A stretch of 64,000 nucleotides of DNA from Archivesica marissinica (GCA_014843695.1 CM026387.1:77502106-77566105); one strand, 5' to 3'. Shown: positions 1-8,191, numbered from the stretch's first letter. Numbers and translations are program-made. The notes: a model not told the origin generated them from the letters alone.

Positions 1-71
1 TTAACTGCAGACACACCTCTCCAGAATCCCTTTGGACTGTAATATATCTTTTCCATTTTTTTTTATTGTGA

Positions 72-476
72 TTATAACATTTTATATGCCAGAACACCAG
101 TAGCTACCATACCTAAACCCACAAATAACAACTCTCTATTCTTCTGCTCCGGTGATGGTGTGTAAAAATCATTAAGTGTAGGTTCAGGTAATGATGCAAG
201 TCTCTTTCCAGTCAATGAATAATACTGACTCATAGCCTCATCAACATCATCAAAAGTTTGTTTTGCATGCATTTCCTTAGTCATCCTTGAATTCAAATAA
301 TCTAACCGTTCAGCTCTTTTTTTACTCCATGCAGCTTGTGCAGCTTGAAGATCTTCAATAGCTTTATCATGTCGTTTCCTATCATCCCCAGACATATGTG
401 AGAATAAATAATTCGAACCACTGAACGCCAATGCATTCACTAATGCACCACCTACCATGATTGCTATTGTCGCCAT
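72..476 (-). CDS. Putative virion-associated membrane protein, 134 aa
   Basis: The protein has hydrophobic segments at both ends: a Gly/Ala-rich one at about residues 3-18 and one at about 115-134. Between them is a charged, helical middle (residues 30-75, rich in K, R, E and A). The C-terminal part carries the short string LNDFYTPSPEQK before the last membrane segment. Nothing catalytic is visible. It is the first of a run of minus-strand genes leading back to the capsid protein, with 21 bp to the next gene. I recall similar small proteins beside capsid genes in cnidarian virus-like elements, so a minor structural role in the virion membrane or shell is likely. That role is inferred from context and not shown by a motif. 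Confidence 0.7.
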   Translation of the reverse strand: MATIAIMVGGALVNALAFSGSNYLFSHMSGDDRKRHDKAIEDLQAAQAAWSKKRAERLDYLNSRMTKEMHAKQTFDDVDEAMSQYYSLTGKRLASLPEPTLNDFYTPSPEQKNRELLFVGLGMVATGVLAYKML

Positions 477-497
477 TTGTTTAGGGTGAAAAAAAAA

Positions 498-731
498 TTA
501 CTTCATAATATCAGCAGGAATGATACCTTGCTTAACTAGTACATCACGTGTATACATTGCCAATAGAATATCAACTGTCAGCAACCCTATATCACCCATA
601 TTAAAATCTACTTTAGGAGTTTGCATTTTAAGTATTTTCTTTGTAAGCTGTGAATAACCTATTGTAAGAATAGATTCAACACCTGCATGATACGCCATGT
701 TAACTATATGTTTACTATCGATGGTCGTCAT
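498..731 (-). CDS. Small virus-element protein, 77 aa, unknown function
   Basis: A 77-residue protein with one moderately hydrophobic segment (about residues 47-62) and a conserved-looking end, QGIIPADIMK. It lies 21 bp downstream of the neighbouring gene's end on the same strand, within the minus-strand capsid gene run. I remember proteins of this size and C-terminus next to similar capsid modules, which suggests a conserved minor virion or assembly protein, but no biochemical function can be read from the sequence. The ATG is preceded on the coding strand by an A-rich leader, as for several genes in this block. Confidence 0.65.
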   Translation of the reverse strand: MTTIDSKHIVNMAYHAGVESILTIGYSQLTKKILKMQTPKVDFNMGDIGLLTVDILLAMYTRDVLVKQGIIPADIMK

Positions 732-760
732 TTTTGTTTATGAATTAAAAAAAATAGATT

Positions 761-964
761 TTAATTAAATTCAAAAGGATCTATTCTATGGGAGGTAGGC
801 TGTTCATCATCAGGTTTAGCATTTGGTTTGGTTCTCCACATAAATATGGTTGCAATAACAGCTAAAACAGCACTACCAATTATGATTTTGTGTTGCGTTA
901 ATAGATTGGTATAGGTGTCAACATGTTTATCATCAGATGTTGATATGTGTTTGGATATCATCAT
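761..964 (-). CDS. Small single-pass membrane protein, 67 aa
   Basis: One clear transmembrane segment (about residues 27-43, IIIGSAVLAVIATIFMW) follows a hydrophilic N-terminus and precedes a Pro/Asp-rich tail. It overlaps the small basic ORF at 933-1067 by 32 bp in another frame. The two could be halves of one original basic-plus-membrane protein separated by a frameshift, or two translationally coupled small proteins. Small membrane proteins of this kind are usual in internal-membrane or membrane-interacting viruses with jelly-roll capsids. Function is not known. Confidence 0.55.
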   Translation of the reverse strand: MMISKHISTSDDKHVDTYTNLLTQHKIIIGSAVLAVIATIFMWRTKPNAKPDDEQPTSHRIDPFEFN

Positions 965-1067
965 CAGATGTAATTTGCATAAGGAGTTTAGTTTTCCTTG
1001 CTACAGCTGCTTTTATACCTGCTGCTACACGTTTTGGGTTTTTAACTGGTTTCGTCGTCTCCTCCAT
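933..1067 (-). CDS. Small basic protein, 44 aa (possible N-terminal half of the 761-964 product)
   Basis: Reading back from the ATG at 1065-1067 gives a 44-residue lysine/arginine/alanine-rich peptide containing KNPKRVAAGIKAAVARK, ending with TGA at 933-935. It overlaps the 3' end of the 1042-1602 gene by 26 bp and the start of the 761-964 gene by 32 bp. Overlaps of this size are common in compact viral genomes. The basic motif could bind DNA. A one-base frame change near 940-965 would fuse it to the downstream membrane protein, so either a real overlapping gene or a frameshifted single gene is possible. Confidence 0.45.
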   Translation of the reverse strand: MEETTKPVKNPKRVAAGIKAAVARKTKLLMQITSDDDIQTHINI

Positions 1068-1602
1068 TTTTGTTGATGTCTATATTTTTTTTTAAATCAA
1101 TATGCCTAACTGTGGTTAACATTGTAGTGAAGGGAGCTAAATACGTACCATATCTATAATACAACTCACAACATGTGCTTGTCAAAGCATGATTCACAAA
1201 CGGGTCCTCCTCTAAATCATTGATTAGTTTTGGTGGATCTATCACATTAAAATACTTAGCTACCCCCATGACATAAAGACTAATAAATGAGTTGCCTAGT
1301 GTTTTAGTCATACTTGCACCAAGACGCGCCTCATATATACAGTAAAGTTTGTTAATAGTTTCTGTAGACATGCTATCCATGTCTGTTAATTGGTATTGAT
1401 GCCCTAGATATTGGGTGCTATTCCCTCCTGCAATTATAGCAGATAATCGTTCTCTTTTTACATCATCGTTTTGCAACAGTTCTTCAACTTCCATTTTTAT
1501 TCTTTGTATATTTTTTTTTATTTTCAAGAAATAAACCACAAACACACATCCAAAAGTAATATTAACAACAGCTGCTGTTGCGTTTAATAAATCAAGTAGC
1601 AT
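1042..1602 (-). CDS. Putative viral membrane protein, 186 aa
   Basis: The N-terminus carries one strong membrane segment (about residues 8-27) followed by a lysine-rich stretch, so the bulk of the protein probably faces away from the membrane with a positive-inside anchor. The remainder is mixed helical with two adjacent cysteines (TSTCCELYYRYG near residue 143). I do not recognise the family. It sits between the ATPase gene, across a 183-bp repeat-containing spacer, and the small membrane genes on the same strand, which suggests a minor virion or membrane-remodelling protein. Confidence 0.55.
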   Translation of the reverse strand: MLLDLLNATAAVVNITFGCVFVVYFLKIKKNIQRIKMEVEELLQNDDVKRERLSAIIAGGNSTQYLGHQYQLTDMDSMSTETINKLYCIYEARLGASMTKTLGNSFISLYVMGVAKYFNVIDPPKLINDLEEDPFVNHALTSTCCELYYRYGTYLAPFTTMLTTVRHIDLKKNIDINKNGGDDETS

Positions 1603-1622
1603 TTTTAGTAGAAGAAATTGTA

Positions 1623-1776
1623 TTTACTCAAGCATTACTTGTGTTTCAGTATTACTCAATTGCATTACTCAACAATACTGAAATATAACCATAAAAAAAA
1701 CATGATGCTTATCAAGGATTTCAGTAATGTTGTTGTATTACTCAAGCATTACTCAGTATTACTCAAGCATTACTCA
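1623..1776. repeat. Iteron-like cluster of ATTACTCA repeats
   Basis: Six exact copies of ATTACTCA (starting at 1651, 1664, 1737, 1748, 1758 and 1769) and two close variants (near 1623 and 1634) fill most of the only sizeable gap inside the minus-strand gene run. An imperfect inverted pair lies inside it (AACAATACTGAAAT near 1670 against ATTTCAGTAATGTTGTT near 1719). Such clusters serve as origins, packaging signals or promoters in other viruses; which applies here is inference. Confidence 0.55.
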
Positions 1777-1785
1777 TGATGACCA

Positions 1786-2460
1786 TCATAAAATCAACCA
1801 ATACCCAGTGGGCTGGTCTGTTCTTAGTACTAATTTTACATGTTTTGTCTTTGCCAGATTTTTCCTTATTACACTTCTTTCATCACACGGAATAACATCG
1901 TTTTCACGTAAACACATCTCATAACTGTCTCTATCTTTCATATAAAACATACAAAGCCACTTTGTTTGGTCTCTCAAATCTTTTAACACAGAATTATATC
2001 TTTGTGTTAATACCCAGACAGACTGTTCTGCGTGCCTACCTGAGAAGGCAAGTTCAGACAGCATGTCTCGTTTCTTCGTAAGCTCCTTCGTTGCAGAGCA
2101 ATCATCAATAATGTAGAGGGTAGGTGTACCAGCATATTGATTAAAAAAGACCCTCAATAGCTCCTGTAGCTTTTCAGTCCCATCAGAGGAAACTGGGTTA
2201 ACGATCTTTATTTTTTTGTCTCTCGGATGTTTCACATCACCAATCCATGACCTGTTTTTGTATGCTTTATTCCATGCTATGGTTGGGCATAATATAATTA
2301 TATTTCTAAATACACCTTGATATTCATCTTCTAATAAATCAAGTACATACTCTGTCTTACCACACCCAGTTTGACCACATATCACAGCACAATGTGGGTA
2401 TTTTGGGTAATTAATAGAGAGCTTCTTTGAATCGTCCATCTTGGAAGTTAATTTGTGCAT
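1786..2460 (-). CDS. A32-like genome-packaging ATPase (FtsK/HerA superfamily)
   Basis: The protein has a Walker A loop GQTGCGKT at about residues 30-37 and a Walker B strand ending in two acids (TLYIIDDC, about residues 115-122), followed by a glutamine-bearing segment WVLTQRYN that fits the sensor region. This arrangement and the 224-aa length match the small packaging ATPases of jelly-roll dsDNA viruses such as Mavericks, adintoviruses and poxvirus A32, which drive DNA into the preformed capsid. The ATG at 2460 overlaps the capsid gene by 50 bp; the internal Met at 2439 (MDDSKK) is an equally good start and overlaps by 29 bp. The frame is intact and all nucleotide-binding residues are present. 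Confidence 0.85.
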   Translation of the reverse strand: MHKLTSKMDDSKKLSINYPKYPHCAVICGQTGCGKTEYVLDLLEDEYQGVFRNIIILCPTIAWNKAYKNRSWIGDVKHPRDKKIKIVNPVSSDGTEKLQELLRVFFNQYAGTPTLYIIDDCSATKELTKKRDMLSELAFSGRHAEQSVWVLTQRYNSVLKDLRDQTKWLCMFYMKDRDSYEMCLRENDVIPCDERSVIRKNLAKTKHVKLVLRTDQPTGYWLIL

Positions 2461-3679
2461 CTTGTATTATATAGAGATAAACATTTATTGGATCTGCAGT
2501 ATTTGCTTTCTTACTGATTTGGATAGTTATTCCTTCACTGGCATTTTGTATCGTTCTTCCGGTTCGGTGAAGGGAGTTATCATCCGTGGATCGTAGATCT
2601 AACCACAATGCATAGTTGGATGATATATATTTTTCCACATTAACGTTACTTAGTGTAATGTCGTGCAGTATTTTATCTGTTTCTTTATTCCGTTTAGATG
2701 TCAAAGCAAAGAACTTGTTTATTTCATCCCATTGTTGATAAGCACGCATACCTTGACTATAAAGCTGGTTAGGCACACCTTCTATTGTAAGCTCCACTTT
2801 CTCTATTCCAGGATTATAGTACTCTTCACTGCTTTCTCTGTCTGGGTCTTCAAACACCATTAGAATACCTTTCATACTACGGGCTGGTACATTAACGTTT
2901 ATATTCCATAAAGTATCAGATTTGTCTTTAGTGATTTTTCTATGTCTCAGTATTCTGTCGTATAATATCGTAGTGTGGTTGCTATAATTATCATTTATTT
3001 GTCGTGCCAGTGTTTCATTGGAGACTGTATCTATTTCAAGGCATATATTACTTATTACATATTTTGAATCTTTATCAGTAGATTTTATCACTTTACCATA
3101 GTCATTGAATGTCAATTCATATTCAAGCCTATCACCCAGACCTGCTTGGTAAAATGGCATATCTGTTTCTAGTAATTCAAAATCTAGTGGAATGAAGAAT
3201 CGATTACCATATGCCAATGCAACAGCTTTATCTCCATCATCAGATGTAGCATCTCCAGCCCCGACTCTATGTTTAATCATGTTTGGTTCACCAACACCTT
3301 GGTAAGCCATGTTTATTCTTTCAGAAGGAGATTTCCACAAATCTGTATAACAGTGAAATATATCACTATCATCGATTGACATGACTTCATTCCCACTTAT
3401 CTTTATCGTTGTCTTCTTCACTATCGTTCTCCCAACGTTTTGAAACAGTGTTGCATTAGCATCCTTGCTATCAATAGTCAGTTCAAAAGCCAATCTTGCA
3501 GACCTTGGCACAATAACATCTGTGTTGCTGAGATTGGGGAATCTCACTAGAAGCTGTTGATTCTGATCAATAGTACTAGGGTTGTTGGTTATAACAATCG
3601 ATTGACGAATACCTTTAACACCACGTGGTTCTCTAAGTTTCCTATAAGGATCGAGTTTGTATCCGTATGCTGATAACAT
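2411..3679 (-). CDS. Probable double-jelly-roll major capsid protein, 422 aa
   Basis: The predicted pattern is beta-rich. An N-terminal strand region (about residues 25-70) leads into a segment with TTIKISGNEVM and then a second beta-rich half (about residues 180-410). Length, high strand content, position beside the packaging ATPase and the neighbouring penton-like gene all fit the hexon-type major capsid protein of Tectiliviricetes/Maverick-type viruses. It is shorter than typical Polinton capsid proteins but similar to other short double-jelly-roll proteins. No cysteine-rich or catalytic motif is present. It is divergently transcribed from the 3722-4960 gene across a 42-bp spacer. The assignment rests on pattern and context; a structure prediction would settle it. 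The frame is intact. Confidence 0.65.
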   Translation of the reverse strand: MLSAYGYKLDPYRKLREPRGVKGIRQSIVITNNPSTIDQNQQLLVRFPNLSNTDVIVPRSARLAFELTIDSKDANATLFQNVGRTIVKKTTIKISGNEVMSIDDSDIFHCYTDLWKSPSERINMAYQGVGEPNMIKHRVGAGDATSDDGDKAVALAYGNRFFIPLDFELLETDMPFYQAGLGDRLEYELTFNDYGKVIKSTDKDSKYVISNICLEIDTVSNETLARQINDNYSNHTTILYDRILRHRKITKDKSDTLWNINVNVPARSMKGILMVFEDPDRESSEEYYNPGIEKVELTIEGVPNQLYSQGMRAYQQWDEINKFFALTSKRNKETDKILHDITLSNVNVEKYISSNYALWLDLRSTDDNSLHRTGRTIQNASEGITIQISKKANTADPINVYLYIIQDAQINFQDGRFKEALY

Positions 3680-3721
3680 TATTTTTAAAAGAGGAGGATT
3701 TTATTTGTTTTTATTAAATAA
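3680..3721. promoter_or_regulatory. Divergent promoter spacer between capsid and structural genes
   Basis: Only 42 AT-rich bases separate the starts of two oppositely transcribed genes, so both promoters must lie in this spacer or reach into the coding regions. No canonical TATA box can be assigned with confidence; the plus gene is preceded by TTATTAAATA. Confidence 0.4.
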
Positions 3722-4960
3722 ATGGCTGAAGGTGGAATGGATTTTGATCATGACGATAATGAAGGTGATACGATATTGCCAGAAATACCTGGAAGCACGA
3801 AAGAGATTGGTGAAATGCGTAGTGAGCTGGAAAAGCCTTTGATTAGGATTAAACAATATACTGAGAAATTTTATAGCTTTATAAAGGATAAATACGGATT
3901 AGAACCTACTCGTGAGGTTAATATGGAACAGTTTAAGTTAGAGGATAATGGTAGTGTTTTGCACTGGAAAGTGGACGGTAAAGATATCACCATGACAACA
4001 TCAAGAGGTAAACTGTCATTTGTGTCTCTTGATACATTAGCTCAAAAGTATGGTAAAGGAGGAACTCATGCTATTCGAACAAATCTGGGATTGGATGGGT
4101 ATAAATCTAAATTAAGGGCTGTGACAAAGGCCTTGAATACAGCAGAAATGAGCTTAGAACAGATTCCTATGCAGGATTTGTCTAGCACTACTGAGGTTAA
4201 AAGAGTTGTAGACACTGCAAATCATAATGAAACTATATTAGATAGATTACATAATGAACTCCATAAGGAAACCACTGGAAGTCAAACAGATGGATATGAT
4301 CTACGTGAACTAGAAGGTCTTGATAAAGCACTACAACGAACCAGAGGGGAGCTTACAAATAATCTTGCAAAACTGACTGAGATAGATAAATCTATTAAGC
4401 AACAAAATGGTGATATAGCTGTGGGTGGTCAAGATGAGGAAACACAGAAAACAATGAGTACATATTTGAAAGATTTACGTAGTGAAAGAGAAGCAAGATT
4501 AGAAGCTGCATCTGCGAATAAAGATGCATTGAGAGGGCAGATTAACAGAATACGTGAAACCATCACGCGTGTTCTCGATGGTGATACTACTATAGGAGAG
4601 AAGTTAAGAACTTTGTTTAAAGAACAGGGGATTACCATTGCTAGTATTTTGACTGCACTTGGTTTGTTGATTGGGGTATTAGTTGAAGCATTTATTCCTG
4701 CGACAGTTGTTGGGGGTAGTAGTGCTAGTGGTGCTAACAGTAAAAGTTGGATTAAAAAACAACTCAATAACTTAGGCAAGCTACTTGCATCTTTAGCAGG
4801 TAAAGCTGCTTTGGCATTACCAGGTGTTATTGGGAGTATTGTGTCATGGTTGCTTTCAGCTACAGGTAAAGTAATTAATTGGTTTGCTAGTAATACATGG
4901 GGATTGATTGTTGTTGTTGCAGGACTTTTGTATGCAGCAGCAGTGAAGTATGTTAAGTGA
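3722..4960 (+). CDS. Multi-pass/coiled-coil virion protein, 412 aa
   Basis: The N-terminal 300 residues are hydrophilic, with an acidic start and long charged heptad-like stretches (about residues 140-300) that suggest coiled coil. The C-terminal quarter has three hydrophobic segments (about 304-334, 352-384 and 392-408) separated by a Gly/Ser linker and a lysine patch (SWIKKQLNN). I recall this C-terminal arrangement in uncharacterised proteins of cnidarian virus-like elements, so the family is probably conserved with this capsid module. It could be a membrane-puncturing, scaffolding or tail-tube-like delivery protein; none of these is shown. The stop codon overlaps the end of the convergent gene at 4953-6281 by 8 bp. 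Confidence 0.65.
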   Translation: MAEGGMDFDHDDNEGDTILPEIPGSTKEIGEMRSELEKPLIRIKQYTEKFYSFIKDKYGLEPTREVNMEQFKLEDNGSVLHWKVDGKDITMTTSRGKLSFVSLDTLAQKYGKGGTHAIRTNLGLDGYKSKLRAVTKALNTAEMSLEQIPMQDLSSTTEVKRVVDTANHNETILDRLHNELHKETTGSQTDGYDLRELEGLDKALQRTRGELTNNLAKLTEIDKSIKQQNGDIAVGGQDEETQKTMSTYLKDLRSEREARLEAASANKDALRGQINRIRETITRVLDGDTTIGEKLRTLFKEQGITIASILTALGLLIGVLVEAFIPATVVGGSSASGANSKSWIKKQLNNLGKLLASLAGKAALALPGVIGSIVSWLLSATGKVINWFASNTWGLIVVVAGLLYAAAVKYVK

Positions 4961-6281
4961 ATTTATAAGCAGCAAATGCTATTATACCAATCATCATTGA
5001 ACCAAAGATGATGGCTGTCTTTTTTTCGCTATGCGTTAGTGATGATACAACCTTATCTGCAGGTTTATTCATCGGCAAGGTTTTAGGAGGTAGATTTACA
5101 GGGTTATTCATCGGCAAGGTTTTATCTGCAGGAGGTAGAGCAGTGATTTTAGGAGCAGTGATTTTAGGAGGTGTTGTAAGGGTTCCTATCACTTTATGAA
5201 TGATTTTAGGAGGCACAGGTTCCAGATTGACATCATTGTTAAGACCTATTGCTTGTTGTGGTGTTGCAATGATTATATTGTTGTTGTATCCTTTGATGCT
5301 GACAGCTATCTCAAGTTCCATGTTACTTGGTGACATGTACAGACCTGTGCCAAATACAAAGTCTACTTTACTTCTTGCATATTTTAATACGTTTTCATAT
5401 CTAGATATTTGACTTGGTAAGTCTACTGGACTGTTAATAGCATCTTCCACATTTGCAAGAAACTGTTTTTGAGCATCAAAAGCAGTTCCAGTACCAATGA
5501 TATTCGTTCTTGTTTGAGATTGTGCCCCAAGAATAGCCCAACAATAAGTTCTGATACTGTCATTTATTCGTTCAACTCCTGCTTTTGTAAAGCCATTGGA
5601 TTTATCTAGAATAAGAGTAGACCACGATTGATGAACATCACCAGGGAATTGTTTTATCCACAGAATATCCCACTTACCTCTAGGTGAGAAACTTGCAAAT
5701 ATGTAATTGGGTGGTATAGTACCCATATTCGCTACACGATTACCTGCTGCATTAGGCCACTTCTCATAGGGCCTGCCAAATCCATGATTCTTACCAGGAA
5801 TACGCCAGTCAGCATTTCTGTCTACATTGAATTCACTGCATATTCTTTCATATGCTTGTCTGTTGTATGTGTTCTTAAATGCATTCCATGTTTTGTTTTG
5901 TGGAAGTGCTGATACCATCTCAAATAATATTCTTCTTGTTTGGTAGTAAACATGAAACTTGAAGAATGAACCTAGTAGACCTTTTTCTTTTAGATGATTT
6001 TCATAATCCACACCACAGCCTGTTGTTGCACACCATATTGCAAAGTTAAGCTGATTCTGCCAGAAGTCCATTAAATCTGTGTCCCACCGTGATACAATGG
6101 CAGGTTGATTGACATAAGGCATTACGTATTTTTCAAATATATCAATGAAAGCAATCTTGAATTGTTTATCATTAGATGTGACAGCTATTTCCTGGTTTAT
6201 AATGTCTATATGTTTGTTGTTATAGACACTTGAATGAGGATAGCCGGCAGTCGGATTATATTTAAATTCTTTTTTTACCAT
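4953..6281 (-). CDS. Putative minor capsid/attachment protein with C-terminal membrane anchor, 442 aa
   Basis: The first 340 residues are a Trp- and Tyr-rich globular region. Residues about 355-415 form a proline-rich stalk with short repeats (TLPMNNP and TLPMNKP). The last 20 residues are a membrane segment (IIFGSMMIGIIAFAAYKF). A globular head, stalk and C-terminal anchor suggests a virion surface or vertex protein, but no receptor-binding or enzymatic motif is recognised. Its ATG at 6279-6281 lies only 11 bp from the ATG of the divergent 6293 gene, and its stop overlaps the stop of the 3722-4960 gene. The frame is intact. Confidence 0.6.
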   Translation of the reverse strand: MVKKEFKYNPTAGYPHSSVYNNKHIDIINQEIAVTSNDKQFKIAFIDIFEKYVMPYVNQPAIVSRWDTDLMDFWQNQLNFAIWCATTGCGVDYENHLKEKGLLGSFFKFHVYYQTRRILFEMVSALPQNKTWNAFKNTYNRQAYERICSEFNVDRNADWRIPGKNHGFGRPYEKWPNAAGNRVANMGTIPPNYIFASFSPRGKWDILWIKQFPGDVHQSWSTLILDKSNGFTKAGVERINDSIRTYCWAILGAQSQTRTNIIGTGTAFDAQKQFLANVEDAINSPVDLPSQISRYENVLKYARSKVDFVFGTGLYMSPSNMELEIAVSIKGYNNNIIIATPQQAIGLNNDVNLEPVPPKIIHKVIGTLTTPPKITAPKITALPPADKTLPMNNPVNLPPKTLPMNKPADKVVSSLTHSEKKTAIIFGSMMIGIIAFAAYKFT

Positions 6282-6292
6282 AGATTTTTAAA
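6282..6292. promoter_or_regulatory. 11-bp divergent intergenic spacer
   Basis: Two start codons point away from each other with only AGATTTTTAAA between them. Any promoter or leader for either gene must therefore overlap the coding sequence of the other, or the transcripts start further out. Confidence 0.4.
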
Positions 6293-6952
6293 ATGCAACA
6301 TATAATTTCAAATACTAATAAAATAGTTCCACTTCAGCAGTACATAGATAATAGTAAATCTGACATTAAAGTTGGTCTACGCTCTATTACATATATTGTC
6401 GGGTGGTACAACATTACACATGAGTATGTGCGTTGGAAGATTGGAAACAAGCCTCCTGTTGAATTCATACTTCAGCCGGGTTTGTATGGATTTGATGAAT
6501 TAAAATCTATTCTAATTCATACAGGTGTGAAAATGTATTGTAATATGTCAAACGGTGTTATAACAATGACCATTCCTCCTGATTACAAGGTTCTTCTATC
6601 TGATGGATTGAAGACAATGCTTGGTTTCACAGCTAAGGGCTACTATAGCCCCGGGACACATATTGCTGCCAAGTCAATAGACTTTGCTCCTATGCGCGCC
6701 TTGCATGTTCATTTGAATCAGGTAAACACAGAAAATAACTTTTATGATGGAGCCCCGAGTGATCTGATTGCAGTTGTTCCAATAGAGGATAAGTTATTTG
6801 GGCATATTGTTAACATATGTTATCAGAATCCACAGTTCAGACGTCTTGCTGATGGTACTATTTCTGAATTGGAAGTTAGAGTTACAGATCAGAATAACAA
6901 TACCCTTGACAATCATGGGTTACAGATTTCTGTTGTGCTGGAATTTATTTAA
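6293..6952 (+). CDS. Penton-like jelly-roll capsid protein, 219 aa
   Basis: The length and the strand-rich pattern fit a single-jelly-roll vertex (penton) protein: repeated short hydrophobic strands, a GYYSPGTHI loop near residue 122 and a terminal strand LQISVVLEFI. In Maverick/adintovirus-type viruses the penton gene lies close to the capsid and ATPase genes, as here. From memory, similar proteins ending in the same kind of terminal strand are found with cnidarian capsid modules. It is followed by two more plus-strand genes with short gaps, forming a plus-strand cluster with possible shared transcription. The fold is inferred. Confidence 0.6.
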   Translation: MQHIISNTNKIVPLQQYIDNSKSDIKVGLRSITYIVGWYNITHEYVRWKIGNKPPVEFILQPGLYGFDELKSILIHTGVKMYCNMSNGVITMTIPPDYKVLLSDGLKTMLGFTAKGYYSPGTHIAAKSIDFAPMRALHVHLNQVNTENNFYDGAPSDLIAVVPIEDKLFGHIVNICYQNPQFRRLADGTISELEVRVTDQNNNTLDNHGLQISVVLEFI

Positions 6953-6971
6953 TTTGTTATGCATAAAAAAA

Positions 6972-7370
6972 ATGAGTATATTTGGTCCATCTGTACCTGC
7001 ACCAAAACCTGTTGTAATAACTGTTTGGGCAGAAGAATCTGGGTTTTTAACAAAGGGAAGATTTGAATGGTCTTTTGGGAACGGAGCAACAGATAAGAAT
7101 TCAGGATATACGATGATGAGATCTGGTAATATTACTATGATCTCACTAACGGCACCACAGGTTAGTTCGGGTAGTGCAGCTGTTAACATTTCCGTCAACG
7201 GTGTTGATACATCTTATGGCGTTTCTATACCTAAGGGTGATCAATCTGTTTTTAAACATTTTGATAGCCCTTACTATGTTGAGGCTGGATCAGTTATTAA
7301 CTTCATGTCGACGGCTAGCTCTAAGGAGACCACTGCTAGTGTTGTAGCTTTGTTGATTGAATTGTTTTAA
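6972..7370 (+). CDS. Small beta-rich, spike/fibre-like protein, 132 aa
   Basis: The start is taken at the ATG at 6972, 19 bp after the previous stop and after a run of A residues; longer upstream readings only run through the penton gene in another frame. The protein is compact, with alternating hydrophobic residues, many Ser/Thr/Gly and no charged helices (GRFEWSFGNGAT near residue 28; GNITMISLTAP near 51). This pattern is typical of small beta-sandwich knobs. Position directly after the penton-like gene suggests a fibre or spike knob attached to the vertex. No homolog of known function is recognised. Confidence 0.6.
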   Translation: MSIFGPSVPAPKPVVITVWAEESGFLTKGRFEWSFGNGATDKNSGYTMMRSGNITMISLTAPQVSSGSAAVNISVNGVDTSYGVSIPKGDQSVFKHFDSPYYVEAGSVINFMSTASSKETTASVVALLIELF

Positions 7371-7397
7371 TTTTTTTAAAATGTTTTACAATAAAAC

Positions 7398-7961
7398 ATG
7401 AAGCAACCAACAGCACCTCTGTATCCGGAATTACCAGATGGGTATAGATTACAGAAAATATCTGAGATAGAGCAGACGCTAATTAAAGAACGAGACATTA
7501 GGCAGTCATTGTATAAGAAATATAAACGGAGTATAAATATTACAGATGGAGTTGATACAACTCTCATTTCTGTGAGTGTGATTATGGGTGGCATTGGCTT
7601 GGCGATACCATTAATGTTGCCTCTGGAAATAGCTGCAATGGTTTGTGGTATAACAGGGGTGTGTGTCAAGTTTATTAGAAGACGACTGCATTCAAAAGCT
7701 GAGAAGCATTATGAAATTAAGGTGATTGCAGAGAGCAAGTTAAACAGCGTGAAGGATTTGATTTCAAAGGCATTGAATGATGGTCAAATATCAGAACAAG
7801 AATTTACGATGGTTCTGGATGAACTAGAGAGATATAATGATCTCAAAGATAAGGCGCGCTTAAAACAGACAGGAATGAGTGAGGTAGAAAGGAAGAAGTT
7901 AATAGAAGAAGGAAAGGCACAGGCATTAAGTGCAATTCAAAAAAAAATAAAAGACACATAA
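7398..7961 (+). CDS. Virus-element membrane protein with helical tail, 187 aa
   Basis: The N-terminal 45 residues are charged and helical, then a long Gly/Pro-containing hydrophobic hairpin (about residues 54-90) is followed by a basic stop-transfer (KFIRRRLHSKAEKH). The last 80 residues are helical and include NSVKDLISKALNDGQISEQEF. I recall proteins with this architecture next to cnidarian capsid modules. It is the last gene of the plus-strand cluster, starting 27 bp after the spike-like gene. A two-pass membrane protein of the virion or of the assembly site is the best guess. Confidence 0.62.
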   Translation: MKQPTAPLYPELPDGYRLQKISEIEQTLIKERDIRQSLYKKYKRSINITDGVDTTLISVSVIMGGIGLAIPLMLPLEIAAMVCGITGVCVKFIRRRLHSKAEKHYEIKVIAESKLNSVKDLISKALNDGQISEQEFTMVLDELERYNDLKDKARLKQTGMSEVERKKLIEEGKAQALSAIQKKIKDT

Positions 7962-8191
7962 TTTTGTTTAATAAGTTTGTATATGTTAATGAGTATGCAA
8001 CTCCACCAGCATATTCTGAATAGAATCATTTTTACTACATTGTACTTATTATCAGTTTAATGTTATCTACTGATGTTATCATTAAAAATCACATACTCAT
8101 ATCGGGAGATGACTCAGGGACAGGCCTGTCCTTGGCTGGCTAACTGCCAGAATGTTTGAGATTGGGGAATATAGTTTTATGAAAAAAAAAA
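7962..8191. other. Convergent intergenic region with 14-bp palindrome
   Basis: This 230-bp gap separates convergent genes and has no plausible ORF. It contains the perfect palindrome GGACAGGCCTGTCC at 8118-8131 followed by a second small inverted element (TTGGCTGGCTAACTGCCAG). It could form a hairpin acting as a shared 3' processing or termination signal, but that is inference. Confidence 0.35.

Noticed and set aside
1727..1924. 65-aa plus-strand ORF
   Set aside because: It lies over the iteron cluster and the end of the ATPase gene in the opposite direction and has no recognisable content.
4429..5412. Minus-strand ORF at 4429-4779 and plus-strand ORFs at 5008-5412
   Set aside because: They are opposite-strand shadows of the 3722-4960 and 4953-6281 genes.
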